Source: Halomonas binhaiensis
GTDB taxonomy: Bacteria; Pseudomonadota; Gammaproteobacteria; Pseudomonadales; Halomonadaceae
Direction: 5' to 3'
Length of the DNA stretch: 64,000 nucleotides
Assembly: GCF_008329985.2 (NCBI RefSeq)
Contig: NZ_CP038437.2
Span: 62,001 to 126,000, forward strand
Shown here piece after piece: positions 35,591 through 44,463 of the stretch (the first letter of the stretch is position 1; every line of letters begins with the position of its first letter). The notes under the pieces were generated by a model, which saw only the letters and a program-made list of their open reading frames with translations, had not been told where the DNA came from and made no database searches. A program made the translations under genes and the position numbers.

Positions 35591-36784
35591 TTACAATGTG
35601 GCGGATGATCGCCGAGCGTACCAGGTAACTGGCTGCTTTTTACCTATTTGAATGAAAGGTCGTTCTACATACAAATAAAGAGCTGTGCTGAAACCGATAA
35701 CTGCCAATAGAGCTGATGCAGATGGAATTAAATAACCAGAGTTCTTGACAATAAAACCATTGATTACCGTCAGTACCAGTCCATGACATAGATATATGCT
35801 GTAGCTGATAATTCCAAGGAATCGCATCGCCATAGATGAAAAGATGGCTTTCATGGCACCGCATTCTACAACTGCAAAGAAAAACAGAAATGTAACAACT
35901 TCGGCTTTTAATTTATATACATCGCCAAATCTTACCAAAGAGTAAGTGAACGCAAGAATAGCAACAGTAGTTGCAGCTAACCGAGGGATCTGGCTCACTG
36001 CCCTAGAATTATAAACACTTAGGTGTGCAGCCAAAGCACCTAGTACAAAGCATGAAGCTATCGCCAGCTTATTATGTTCCATTAGGCCAAGTTTGTGTAG
36101 TGCAACCATCCCAGCTGCGGCCACAAAAAGAGAGACGCCAGATGATGCTTTTGACTTGGCGAACAGAGCCAGAAAAGGTAGTGTTAGATAGAACTTCCAT
36201 TCAATAGCCAAGGTCCAGAAAACCCCAGCGACAATAGACCAGGATGCCGGATAGTTATTCACTGACGGCAAAGGTAAAAAACCAAACCCGAGCCACGCGA
36301 TAAAGGATGAAGCGAATTTTGAATCTCCGCTTCCCTTGTAGACTACATGAAATATCGCGAAAACCATACATACTATAACTACGTATAGCGGTACTATTCT
36401 GAATATTCTGTTTCTATAAAACCCGGACCAGTCCATATTTTCTCTTTTCATAAGCACCATACGCCAAAATAGATAAGCGGTAATCATAAAAAACAATGAA
36501 ACGCTAAAGCTTCCAAGGTGCCAGAGGTATTTTTCCAGCACTGTACCTGCTACCTCGGTAGAAGGTCCCCATGCTTGGTAGGTGTAAAGGTTGTAAGAGT
36601 AGACTGAGTGATGGAGAAACACACTTATGGCAGCAAATCCACGAACCCCATCCATTGATGAGTTTCGGCTCTTGTCTGAAAGCTCCTCTAGAAATACTGG
36701 CTTGAAGACTCTAGCCAGACCATACGACCAGGTGATGCATACGGCATATATCAGCATCATGCTGAGAATTAGGTTGTCTTCCAT
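35591..36784 (-). CDS. Acyltransferase family 3 membrane protein (cargo at the Z/fun position)
   Basis: 397 residues from the ATG at 36784 after AGGGAAAATA. About ten membrane segments; the family mark MDGVRGFAAISVFLHH has the conserved Arg and His. The end has IISYSIYLCHGLVL, also typical of OafA/NodX acyltransferases that acetylate surface polysaccharide. AT-rich against its neighbours. Sits between FI and the tail fibre assembly gene, the place of the P2 Z/fun cargo. A role in changing the host surface and excluding other phages is a fair inference. Confidence 0.88.
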   Translation of the reverse strand: MEDNLILSMMLIYAVCITWSYGLARVFKPVFLEELSDKSRNSSMDGVRGFAAISVFLHHSVYSYNLYTYQAWGPSTEVAGTVLEKYLWHLGSFSVSLFFMITAYLFWRMVLMKRENMDWSGFYRNRIFRIVPLYVVIVCMVFAIFHVVYKGSGDSKFASSFIAWLGFGFLPLPSVNNYPASWSIVAGVFWTLAIEWKFYLTLPFLALFAKSKASSGVSLFVAAAGMVALHKLGLMEHNKLAIASCFVLGALAAHLSVYNSRAVSQIPRLAATTVAILAFTYSLVRFGDVYKLKAEVVTFLFFFAVVECGAMKAIFSSMAMRFLGIISYSIYLCHGLVLTVINGFIVKNSGYLIPSASALLAVIGFSTALYLYVERPFIQIGKKQPVTWYARRSSATL

Positions 36785-36868
36785 TATTTTCCCTAGCGTA
36801 TTTTGTTCTGCGCGAGCGGAATCTACCCTCTGGTGATCCTTCATGCAATCCAATCACTGGACCCGGTG

Positions 36869-37423
36869 TCACCAGTTGATAGCTTTCGCCGCTTCGCGGT
36901 CATTTATCTCTTCGGCAGCTCTCAGCGCATCTTTCAGGTGCCACGACCTTTCCAGCAGATCTTGCTTGAATTGCTTGGCGGTATCAGTCAGGTCAATCAT
37001 CTCATCCGGAGTCAGCTCATAGAGTCGATTCGACTTTGCTCGCAGCATGAAAGCGTGGCTGAGGTCTCCCACAGCTTTCAAGTCTCGTGCCTCAATGGCC
37101 AACCCCAATAAATTGCCTTCGTCTTCTGGGCGGGTCTGGACGATGTCTTCCGTTCCGTCTGGCATGGTGTAGGGCATACCCTCTGCCAAGGCTTCGGCTA
37201 GCTTCGTCTCAATTTCTCTATATTTCGCCTTTACGACATCATCGAAAGGTTCTTCATGTGGAGCGATTGGGTTGTCTGAATCAATGATGGCCTGGTAAAT
37301 CGCAACACAGTGCTCGTGAGCATCATTAGGGCTTGCTGTGAATGGAATCCATCCAAATGAGGGGTGATGGATCTCACAGTCGATGGTGCCCGACTCGTTG
37401 TAGCGTGGATTTCTATACTCCAT
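36869..37423 (-). CDS. G: Tail fibre assembly protein (gpG-like position, DUF4376-like)
   Basis: 184 residues. N-terminus IDCEIHHPSFGWIPFTASPN with the acidic ...DSDNPIAPHEEP segment is seen in tail fibre chaperones and tail-fibre-adjacent DUF4376 proteins; the C-terminal half is a helical bundle. Its ATG starts at the stop codon of the tail fibre gene. It probably folds or trims the C-terminus of gpH. Confidence 0.78.
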   Translation of the reverse strand: MEYRNPRYNESGTIDCEIHHPSFGWIPFTASPNDAHEHCVAIYQAIIDSDNPIAPHEEPFDDVVKAKYREIETKLAEALAEGMPYTMPDGTEDIVQTRPEDEGNLLGLAIEARDLKAVGDLSHAFMLRAKSNRLYELTPDEMIDLTDTAKQFKQDLLERSWHLKDALRAAEEINDREAAKAINW

Positions 37424-38970
37424 TAGCTAATCCTCAACCAAAGTGTTGCATCTCCACTGGAACCGTCATTAGCAGCAATCCCCATGCAGCGCCATGTTCC
37501 TGCAGGACTTCCCCCTAGAGTCATTCCAGTGACCTTCTCCCGAATGCCTGCCCATTGCAGGTTGGAACCGCTCAGCGTGTCTCCTGGAGAACTTGTCCCA
37601 CCATTTCGACGACTGAGAAACCCATATGTCCCTACCCAGCCGATACCACCTCGGTTAGCAATTCTTTCACGTACCCAATCACCTTCTGGTGAGCCCTGCG
37701 ATAAATGCTGGGCATAGACATTATTGTCACTGATGTGACGAGCAATAATTGCGCCGCTATTGATGGCTCTCCCCTGAATACCATTGGCCGCCATCTGCTC
37801 ATGGGTCAGCGACCAAGGCTCTACTTTGCTGGGGGTTACTGCACCATCCTTGATCGCCCGAGATTCGATGGCATCAGCCGACATCTTCTGATTTGTGATC
37901 ATCCAGTTCTGGAGTTTGTCCAGGCTCACCGAATAATCGGCGAGCATGTATGTCTGGACACCACTTCCAGGGATGGAAAGCGTTCTGTTACTGCTGAGGT
38001 TGCCCCCGCCAGTAAGCCCTGCTCCAGTAGAAATTGATCGTGTCTCGTCGACGATCTTTTTGCCGCCGATCGTCCAGCCAGTAGAGTCACCATTAAGTTC
38101 AGGTGCATCATGACTGACCGAAAAGCGGACTGCCTGGCCTACAGAACGAGCCTGCAATATGGGTGCATCAGTCTCTGATGACTTCTGTCTGAAGATGATG
38201 GTGTTCGTGGCCAGATCAAACTCGATGGCAATGATGCCGTTATCCAGCATCACGTACCGACCATCGTGATCTCCGCTGTTGCGATGGTCATTCATCGCCT
38301 TGGCCTGCAAGAGCGTGGTGGTGCTCGGTGATGTCCGGCTGTCGGTGCTTCCTTGCGTAGATGCTTCACTCAATCCCAGGTTTTCTCGAGCCTGGGTCTT
38401 GTTATCGAGATCAGACAGGTTGGCACTTTTTTCTAATCGGACTGCGGCAGCGTCGTATGCCTTCTTTGCGGCGAGTGCGGTGGCGGCAACACTCTCATCG
38501 GGATTGGTGACCGAACTGCTCAGCTTCACCACTCCTGCGACAGTCTTGCTCGCAGGTGGGTTGCTGAAGGTAACATCTCCAAAGGATAAGCTGGCGGCAT
38601 CGAGGTCAGCTAGGACCACATCAATGGTTAGAAGGAGTGTCGATGGCGTTGCCTTCTCTATGATGGGGGCGATCTGTGAGTAGACCGCAAATAGAGTCCC
38701 ATGCTCGGTGATCAGTCCGAACTCTCGGACAGTATAGTCATCATTGCTCTCATCCTTCGCGGTCACGCTGATGGTGTTAGCTGCCACGACTTCACCCGCG
38801 ATGCTGGAGACGCGTTTTACTTCGCTATGCAAAGCGACCTGTGCTGGATCTGGGGGGTAGCCTGCGTCGCCCAGAGCAATGTGGGTGATGGTAACGGGAG
38901 CGGTTCCGGTGTTCTCGGCATTCGTGATCTCAGCACGGCCGGCATCGGTGATAGTGATCTTCAGTGCCAT
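37423..38970 (-). CDS. H: Tail fibre protein gpH-like
   Basis: 515 residues from the ATG at 38970 after GAGGAATGAC. The N-terminal tail-collar domain (ALKITITDAGRAEITNAENT, then ALGDAGYPPDP) attaches to the baseplate; the middle repeats (SKTVAGVVKLSSSV, NGDSTGWTIGGKKIV) lead to a Gly/Ser/Asn-rich receptor-binding tip (GGTSSPGDTLSGSNLQWAG). The tip decides host range and is likely variable between relatives. Confidence 0.93.
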   Translation of the reverse strand: MALKITITDAGRAEITNAENTGTAPVTITHIALGDAGYPPDPAQVALHSEVKRVSSIAGEVVAANTISVTAKDESNDDYTVREFGLITEHGTLFAVYSQIAPIIEKATPSTLLLTIDVVLADLDAASLSFGDVTFSNPPASKTVAGVVKLSSSVTNPDESVAATALAAKKAYDAAAVRLEKSANLSDLDNKTQARENLGLSEASTQGSTDSRTSPSTTTLLQAKAMNDHRNSGDHDGRYVMLDNGIIAIEFDLATNTIIFRQKSSETDAPILQARSVGQAVRFSVSHDAPELNGDSTGWTIGGKKIVDETRSISTGAGLTGGGNLSSNRTLSIPGSGVQTYMLADYSVSLDKLQNWMITNQKMSADAIESRAIKDGAVTPSKVEPWSLTHEQMAANGIQGRAINSGAIIARHISDNNVYAQHLSQGSPEGDWVRERIANRGGIGWVGTYGFLSRRNGGTSSPGDTLSGSNLQWAGIREKVTGMTLGGSPAGTWRCMGIAANDGSSGDATLWLRIS

Positions 38971-38971
38971 G

Positions 38972-39514
38972 TCATTCCTCGGTCTGAATACGGCGATAGA
39001 TGACGGGGCGGGCTGCACCGTAGAGGCCGATGCCTCCCTCGGCGGAAACGCCAGCGATCAAGGTGAAGTGGCTGCGAACTGGCTTTACTCGAGTGACTTC
39101 CTGGACGATGTCTTCCTGCAGCTCAGCGCTGTTGGTCTCACTTCGCACGGTGAGCACCAATTCAAAGGTGTGCGGTATGCCGCGAGGAGTGGTTTGCCAC
39201 CATTCCCGGATGGCCACCCCTGCACCGAACGACTCGACCACCCGGCGAACGGACTGGGCTGTGCCTCGGCGACGATGGATCTCTGCAGCCTGCCGGATGC
39301 GTTCGCGCTTGATGGCTTCGCTCCAGTATGGCTTCCATGCATCCAGTCCCATGGTCCATGCCAACCAGGGGAGCAGCTCCACCGGGCAGGTGTCAGGATT
39401 CCACAGATGACGCAGTGGGGTGGGAACATCCGAGATACGCGCCATGGCGTCGGCCATTGCACGTTCATGACCAGTGGCATTTGGCGGCAGCAGGCTAGGA
39501 TCACTCATCGACAC
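38972..39514 (-). CDS. I: Baseplate/tail protein gpI
   Basis: 180 residues. P2 gpI pattern: LLPPNATGHERAMADAMARI, then LPWLAWTMGLDAW and YWSEAIKRERIRQAAEIHRR. Second Met (codon 3) is an alternative start. Overlaps gpJ by 14 bp and leaves 1 bp to gpH. Confidence 0.95.
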   Translation of the reverse strand: MSMSDPSLLPPNATGHERAMADAMARISDVPTPLRHLWNPDTCPVELLPWLAWTMGLDAWKPYWSEAIKRERIRQAAEIHRRRGTAQSVRRVVESFGAGVAIREWWQTTPRGIPHTFELVLTVRSETNSAELQEDIVQEVTRVKPVRSHFTLIAGVSAEGGIGLYGAARPVIYRRIQTEE

Positions 39515-40391
39515 CTCCGTTGGTCAACGTGATGGCGGTGCAGTGGCTGGCCTGTTGGTCATTCGCGACGATGGTGCTGGTGGGGCTTGCCAGTTCGACC
39601 CGCTGAACGCCGCTGCGATGCAAAGCGGCATAGATGCCCGAGAGGGTGACATCGCGTCCCAGCCGGTGTTGCTCGGTTACATACGCCTCAGCGACTTTCT
39701 CCGCCTCTTCCATCACCACTTGGCTATCAGGCCCAGGCTGAAAGTAAATGGTGGCATTGATGGTATAGGGAAGGATCTCTGCGGGCTGCACGGTGACATG
39801 ATCCGTCAGTGGACGGACCTCCTCGGCATTCACGGCGGCCTCGACAGCATCCAGCAATGCCTGGTCTGCTGTGCCATCCCCCTCTCTGGCAAGGACGGTC
39901 ACAACGACGTCACCAGGCGTGGGGCTGGTAGCACTGGCATCGAGTACGCCACCATCGGCAGATAGTGCATGGTATCGGTAGGCACCTTCTGGACCGGCAG
40001 TGCTCAACCCCTGCAGCGACAACAGGATGCGTCGGCGGAAGTCGGGGTCATCTTCGAATTTCGGTAGCTCCGGCGGGACTGCCTCTGGATCACCGGATGA
40101 GATCTGCAACCGATCGACATTGAACAGAGCACCGAGGTTGTCTAAGTCTGCCTTTTCGGCATAGGCGAGCATCACCGCTCGCGCTGCTTCATTGACTCGC
40201 TGTCGGACGAGCATCTCCCGATAGGCGCTGACCTCCAGGATCTTATATGCCGGGTCTGACTCAGCAGGAACATCGAATTCAGGGAAGCGCACCTCGAGGT
40301 CGTCCAACAATTGCGAGAGGATGACTTCATAATCGATCTGCTCTACTACGTCCGGAGAGGGCAGTTGTGACAGGTCAATTGGGCTGGTCAT
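39501..40391 (-). CDS. J: Baseplate wedge protein gpJ
   Basis: 296 residues (P2 gpJ 302). IDLSQLPSPDVVEQIDYEVI at the start, AYREMLVRQRVNEAARAVML and ATSPTPGDVVVTVLARE are family marks. Overlaps W by 4 bp. Confidence 0.95.
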   Translation of the reverse strand: MTSPIDLSQLPSPDVVEQIDYEVILSQLLDDLEVRFPEFDVPAESDPAYKILEVSAYREMLVRQRVNEAARAVMLAYAEKADLDNLGALFNVDRLQISSGDPEAVPPELPKFEDDPDFRRRILLSLQGLSTAGPEGAYRYHALSADGGVLDASATSPTPGDVVVTVLAREGDGTADQALLDAVEAAVNAEEVRPLTDHVTVQPAEILPYTINATIYFQPGPDSQVVMEEAEKVAEAYVTEQHRLGRDVTLSGIYAALHRSGVQRVELASPTSTIVANDQQASHCTAITLTNGGVDE

Positions 40392-40723
40392 AGTGGAATC
40401 TCCAGCGTCACCGGATCACCATCCACGGTCTGTCCTTCGATCTCCAGCGTGGCGGCACCATGTAGGTCAGTACTGACATGGCGGCGCACGGCAGTGACGC
40501 GAATCCGCGGCTCCCAACGAATCAAGGCCATGATGGTGGCTGAGTAGGCCTGCAGCAGGGTGGTGTCATTGAGAGGAGCATCAATCAACTCAGGCAGGAG
40601 TGAGCCGTAGTCGCGACGCATGACACGCGAGCCAATGGGTGTCATGAGAATGTCCCCCACACTTTGCCGAATGTGCTCGACCCCATCCAGTGACGTCCCG
40701 GTGGTGGCGTTCATTCCGGCCAT
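40388..40723 (-). CDS. W: Baseplate protein gpW (T4 gp25-like)
   Basis: 111 residues; VEHIRQSVGDILMTPIGSRV and MRRDYGSLLPELIDAPLN are the gp25/gpW lysozyme-like baseplate pattern. In P2 order between V and J; a PAAR gene is inserted between W and V here, as in several P2 relatives. Confidence 0.95.
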   Translation of the reverse strand: MAGMNATTGTSLDGVEHIRQSVGDILMTPIGSRVMRRDYGSLLPELIDAPLNDTTLLQAYSATIMALIRWEPRIRVTAVRRHVSTDLHGAATLEIEGQTVDGDPVTLEIPL

Positions 40724-40726
40724 GTA

Positions 40727-41017
40727 TCAGCCCCCTGCATGGACATTGCTGCTGCCGGTTGCGACGGAAGATCCGCAATCGACGGGATCTCCGATTCGAC
40801 CGAGCTGTTTGCCGTTGACGAAAACACTGCCTGATCCGGATGCCAGAGCACCGCCGTGGCAGGTTGGTTGGTTGTTGCAATGAGTGGCCCAGCCATCACC
40901 CTGCCGGTGAGCGGCAATGCCGTTGACGTAGACATTGCCACTGCCACCAGTGCTGTTGCGTGGCGGGAAACTGCCATGTCCAGTACATGTGTCGCCCTTG
41001 CGTGTGATTGCTGGCAT
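40727..41017 (-). CDS. PAAR-repeat tail spike tip
   Basis: 96 residues from the ATG at 41017 (MPAITRKGDTCTGHGSFPPR). PAAR repeats GNVYVNGIAAHRQGDGWATH and GSVFVNGKQLGRIGDPVDCG, with Cys and His for zinc. Lying directly after gpV it should be the sharpened tip on the phage spike. It is the third PAAR gene in this prophage. Confidence 0.9.
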   Translation of the reverse strand: MPAITRKGDTCTGHGSFPPRNSTGGSGNVYVNGIAAHRQGDGWATHCNNQPTCHGGALASGSGSVFVNGKQLGRIGDPVDCGSSVATGSSNVHAGG

Positions 41018-41025
41018 GGGTGTCC

Positions 41026-41517
41026 TCAGTTCAGGTCGATGCGTGAGCCATTCAGTCGAATGCCGGCGGCGTCCATCTCCAGGGTGCTGCCGTTGGTAGA
41101 AAGCAGAATTCTGGAGCGGTCCATGGTGATGCTGCTCGGCCCGGTGACGGCATGCAGTCGATGTGCCGCGTGGTTGTATTCGAAGCTGGCACCATCCGGC
41201 ATGACGGCATGGAAAAGGTCGGGACTGTTGCAGGGTGCAGGGTGCTGTGTTCTGAAAAATCCGGGCAACACTGCCGCACCGGCGAGGTCTCCACCTGGAG
41301 CCAATACAAGGACCTGCTCCCCCACCGTAGGCGGGCACCAGGTTCGTGTTGTCCCTGCTCGGGCTTCCTGCCATACCAGCCAGGTTGTGAGCAGTTCGCC
41401 GATCTTTACTCGCACACAAGGCAAGCGTTTGCCGGGCTCACCATGGTCCACCTCGGCGATGGTGCCAAAGCGGATCAGGTTGTTGATCAGGCGGAGAAGT
41501 TCGGCGGTGTTGTTCAT
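41026..41517 (-). CDS. V: Baseplate spike protein gpV
   Basis: 163 residues from the ATG at 41517, giving NNTAELLRLINNLIRFGTIA, the usual gpV start; a Met seven codons upstream is less likely. OB-fold with VGEQVLVLAPGGDLAGAAVL, then a beta-helix end (MDRSRILLSTNGSTLEM). Shorter than P2 gpV (211), with the shaft shortened. The Ogr-type site is 46-68 bp upstream. Confidence 0.92.
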   Translation of the reverse strand: MNNTAELLRLINNLIRFGTIAEVDHGEPGKRLPCVRVKIGELLTTWLVWQEARAGTTRTWCPPTVGEQVLVLAPGGDLAGAAVLPGFFRTQHPAPCNSPDLFHAVMPDGASFEYNHAAHRLHAVTGPSSITMDRSRILLSTNGSTLEMDAAGIRLNGSRIDLN

Positions 41518-41562
41518 GCAAGGATGTTCCCCCGCCATTCGCTGAGCACTCCAGCGATGGAT

Positions 41563-41585
41563 GTTGTAAATGGCCGATCTACAAC
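41563..41585 (-). promoter_or_regulatory. Ogr-type activator site, V late promoter
   Basis: GTTGTA-N11-TACAAC, 23 bp, overlapping the end of gene S and upstream of V, where P2 has its V promoter. Confidence 0.85.
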
Positions 41586-42025
41586 GTGAGGTGGTCGATG
41601 ACCATGTCCCGGATGAAGCGCTGGTCTTCCTCGCTATAACCGAGTAGTTCGCGCTGGGGGTAGTCGTAGGATGGCCCACCAGGTTGAACACGAGCCCTCA
41701 GTCCCATCTGGTGTATGCGTGCGATGCGTGCCACCCGACCCATGAAGTTGACCTCAGCGCTATGCGGGTCTGACTGGGTTTTCATGTATTTGGCTTGACG
41801 GATCTTCATGAACATCGGTTGACGACGAACGAAACCGGCCTGGTCCTTTTTCGGCTTGCGTGGTTCAAACTCGCTGCCATCAGGATTCCGTTGGTGTGCG
41901 ATTCGCTCACGTTGGCGGCGGCGCAGTGCCGTGGCGATAGTGCGGGCCAGCTTGCGGCGCTCTTTCGGCGTCAACTTGGCCAGCAGTGGTGAAACCCACT
42001 CTTCCAGACTCTGCAGGTCATCCAT
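41579..42025 (-). CDS. S: Tail completion protein gpS
   Basis: 148 residues; LEEWVSPLLAKLTPKERRKL, IATALRRRQRERIAHQRNPD and GFVRRQPMFMKIRQAKYMK match the P2 gpS/virion morphogenesis pattern. Overlaps R by 8 bp. Confidence 0.94.
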   Translation of the reverse strand: MDDLQSLEEWVSPLLAKLTPKERRKLARTIATALRRRQRERIAHQRNPDGSEFEPRKPKKDQAGFVRRQPMFMKIRQAKYMKTQSDPHSAEVNFMGRVARIARIHQMGLRARVQPGGPSYDYPQRELLGYSEEDQRFIRDMVIDHLTL

Positions 42026-42506
42026 TCGGGGAGTCCCACTCGCTTGCCAGTTGGTGGTCGGTATCGCTTGGTGACTTCACATAGAGCATCCAATGTTTGG
42101 CCGGGCAAGTATCGATCGGGAATTCCGGCATGCGATGCTCGCTTTCGATTTTGCCTTCGTCGCAGTTGACCTTGGCCACCACACGCTCGGTGAGCGTGAC
42201 CTCGATGGCGAGATCCCATCGGTCATTGGCCAGTAGCTCCGCATCAAAGCGCACGGCCTCATTAGCATCGAGGTCTGGCTGGTAGTGAGAGAGCCACTGC
42301 AGTAACGGAATCATCACGACGTCAGTGGATCCTCCCAGGTCAGTGATCACGATGCGTGCCGGCACGCGGTACTGGTGAGACAAGTGCTGGCCACGAGCAA
42401 ATTGGATAGCACCGCGCTCGATGAACGTCAGCAGGCGGTCGGGGTCCTTTCGTAAGGCCGGAATGCTGGCGAGTAGGTGCTTTCGTAGAGACTGCAGTTT
42501 GATCAC
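42018..42506 (-). CDS. R: Tail completion protein gpR
   Basis: 162 residues; starts MIKLQSLRKHLLASIPALRK and includes FIERGAIQFARGQHLSHQYR. P2 gpR is 155. Overlaps the Rz1-like gene by 4 bp. Confidence 0.94.
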   Translation of the reverse strand: MIKLQSLRKHLLASIPALRKDPDRLLTFIERGAIQFARGQHLSHQYRVPARIVITDLGGSTDVVMIPLLQWLSHYQPDLDANEAVRFDAELLANDRWDLAIEVTLTERVVAKVNCDEGKIESEHRMPEFPIDTCPAKHWMLYVKSPSDTDHQLASEWDSPNG

Positions 42507-42754
42507 TGGCGGTCCTCCAGCGCCTCGATGAGGCCATTATGTCGTGTGGCACAGCTGTGATATTGGCTGGCCCAGGCGGTCATGGTCAGCGCCACATCCC
42601 CACCGGTGCCGTCAGTCAGAGGTGGCAGTGCTGAAGGGCAAGGAGTCAGCAGAGTCTGCTGAATCGGGGACGGTGCCGGCGGCGGCGTGGTTGAGCAGGC
42701 GGATAGCGTTAGGCTCAAGACACACGCGGCGGTAAACAGGTTTCTCGACCTCAC
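42503..42754 (-). CDS. Rz1-like outer-membrane spanin lipoprotein (LysC-like), nested
   Basis: 83 residues with a GTG start at 42754 preceded by GAGGAATCATCC. Signal peptide and lipobox LSLTLSACS place Cys20 as lipidated; Pro-rich TTPPPAPSP follows. Its first half lies inside the Rz gene in another frame, the typical nested spanin layout (P2 lysB/lysC). It should pair with Rz to fuse inner and outer membranes at lysis. Confidence 0.88.
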   Translation of the reverse strand: MRSRNLFTAACVLSLTLSACSTTPPPAPSPIQQTLLTPCPSALPPLTDGTGGDVALTMTAWASQYHSCATRHNGLIEALEDRQ

Positions 42755-42983
42755 GGATGATTCCTCGATCAATGACACGTTCGCTGGCCTGCAACTGGGC
42801 CAGCCGGTCTTCCACACGACGGGCGATATCTGACTCCCGCACCATGGCCGCTTCTATGGCGGCATCCACGGCTTGCATGGCCGTGAGGCGTTGGCTGTCC
42901 TCGAGCCAGCCCCGTGAATACCAGCCTGCCGCGACACTGGCGGACAGCAGGCCAGCTCCTATCACCAGCTGCAGACGAATCAC
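42612..42983 (-). CDS. Rz-like inner-membrane spanin (LysB-like)
   Basis: 123 residues. One N-terminal membrane anchor (LVIGAGLLSASVAAGWYSRG) and a helical periplasmic part (AVDAAIEAAMVRESDIARRV, DRLAQLQASERVIDRGIIRE). Encloses most of the Rz1 reading frame. Overlaps the endolysin stop by 4 bp. Confidence 0.9.
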   Translation of the reverse strand: MIRLQLVIGAGLLSASVAAGWYSRGWLEDSQRLTAMQAVDAAIEAAMVRESDIARRVEDRLAQLQASERVIDRGIIREVEKPVYRRVCLEPNAIRLLNHAAAGTVPDSADSADSLPFSTATSD

Positions 42984-43792
42984 GCTGCCACCTCGAGTTG
43001 TCGATCATGTCGTCGGTAGGCGGCAGCAAGGCGAGTGTCGTAGTCGTTGCGCTCGAAGGCGGGGCCGTTGTAACGTCTGGCGAAATCTCGCCAGTCCTGG
43101 CGCTTCAGCGCACGGTGCAAGCCCGCATCCACCTCAATGAAACGCACGAAGGCCTCGAGTTGAGTGGCTTCGCTCTCTTCCATGGCCCCGACGAACTCGC
43201 CCACGTTGGCGTATTCCAGTACCGACCAGTGGTAGCCCATGATCTGGAAGGCACCCCAGGAGGCAGATTCGAGCGCGGATGTCACATGCAGGTTGGCGGC
43301 ACGCTCGAGACGACCGTGCTCTCGGTATCCACCGATATAGCCCCCAGGCTTGTCGTTGACCAAGTCGGGATGCTTCTGTTGTAGCGGTACCGGATTGATC
43401 TCGTGATGAATCAGCCTGCGACGCATGATGTGTCGCTCGAACAAAATGATTGGCTGCCCATGACGAGGCCCACCCACGTAGAAGCCGCGCCCACGCGACT
43501 CGACCTCGTTGATGGCCATGATGGCGGCCAGTTCGACATCCAGGCGATTGGCGGCGTTGACTAGGTCGATTTGTTTCAGCGCATTGGGTTCAGCGTGTCG
43601 TTGCAGTGCTTGGCGAGTCTTAGGGCCCACAATGCCATCCATGACGAGACCATGTTCACGCTGCACTGCCCGAACGGCTGCCTCAGTGATATCCCCATAC
43701 CAGCCATCAGCGGCAATGTCATGACCGACACGCTGCAGATCACGCTGCAACGATTCGACTTGGTAACCGGTATCTCCATGTTTCAGCAGCAT
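42980..43792 (-). CDS. Endolysin: PG-binding domain + N-acetylmuramidase
   Basis: 270 residues. Residues 5-65 are a peptidoglycan-binding type 1 domain (GDTGYQVESLQRDLQRVG, DGIVGPKTRQALQRH). Residues about 75-265 are the DUF3380/N-acetylmuramidase domain with catalytic Glu in INEVESRGRGF and the QPIILFERHIM and GAFQIMGYHW motifs. This replaces the P2 gpK endolysin type. It has no signal peptide, so it needs a holin. Confidence 0.94.
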   Translation of the reverse strand: MLLKHGDTGYQVESLQRDLQRVGHDIAADGWYGDITEAAVRAVQREHGLVMDGIVGPKTRQALQRHAEPNALKQIDLVNAANRLDVELAAIMAINEVESRGRGFYVGGPRHGQPIILFERHIMRRRLIHHEINPVPLQQKHPDLVNDKPGGYIGGYREHGRLERAANLHVTSALESASWGAFQIMGYHWSVLEYANVGEFVGAMEESEATQLEAFVRFIEVDAGLHRALKRQDWRDFARRYNGPAFERNDYDTRLAAAYRRHDRQLEVAA

Positions 43793-44082
43793 CAGTGTCT
43801 CCGGGTAAGGTGCAGGGAGCGCAGCAGGTGGGCAAGGTTGCCGCCATGGCGTAGCAGCAGGATGGCGAAGGCCACCTGCCAGATAGCCAGCAGCGTGGTC
43901 ACTGGTTCAGGTGGCGGCATGCCGGGCAATTTGACGATCAGGGTGAAGTTCGCGCAGGTCACCAGCCACGCGACGAAGGAGATCCCTCGACGATAGCGAC
44001 TGCCCCGGCGCTGAAATGTGAGGATGCGCCCCACGATGACGAGGGCGGCCATCACGGCGATGTCGATCATGAAGACATTCAC
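43792..44082 (-). CDS. Holin-family membrane protein
   Basis: 96 residues with three hydrophobic segments (MIDIAVMAALVIVGRILTF, ISFVAWLVTCANFTLIV, LLAIWQVAFAILLLR) and a basic tail. Size and place beside the endolysin match the phage holin 3-3 group. One of two holin-like genes; which is holin and which antiholin is not visible. Confidence 0.8.
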   Translation of the reverse strand: MNVFMIDIAVMAALVIVGRILTFQRRGSRYRRGISFVAWLVTCANFTLIVKLPGMPPPEPVTTLLAIWQVAFAILLLRHGGNLAHLLRSLHLTRRH

Positions 44083-44426
44083 TTTTTCCCTCCCAGCCAG
44101 GCTTTCAAGTCAACGGTACGCACCACATCAATGAACCTTTGCCCAGCAGTGACCGTGACGGCGGCACCGATGAAAGCCGACACCGCAGACGCCTCCAGAT
44201 AGTCCCCGAGCACAGAAGGTCCACCCAGGTAGCCGATGACGAACGAGATCGGCAGATAGGTGATCCGGACCCACAGGGCGAACTCCTGCTTCGAACTGAT
44301 GAAGAACAGGACGGCACCACACAAAGCGCCAATCACGGCATTGGCGTCGACACCGGGCATCATCCCGAACAGCGTGGCGCCAACGGTGGCAATGCCGGCG
44401 AAGGTAGTGGAGCTGGGTTCGGCCAT
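44079..44426 (-). CDS. Putative holin
   Basis: 115 residues; three membrane segments (AGIATVGATLFGMMPG, AVIGALCGAVLFFIS, VSAFIGAAVTVTAG) and an amphipathic end VDLKAWLGGKK. Matches the putative-holin family found in P2-like phages of Pseudomonas and Halomonas relatives. Overlaps the next membrane gene by 4 bp. Confidence 0.85.
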   Translation of the reverse strand: MAEPSSTTFAGIATVGATLFGMMPGVDANAVIGALCGAVLFFISSKQEFALWVRITYLPISFVIGYLGGPSVLGDYLEASAVSAFIGAAVTVTAGQRFIDVVRTVDLKAWLGGKK

Positions 44427-44463
44427 GGAGTCCTCTGCGTCTTCTCGCCTCTTCGGGGCGATA

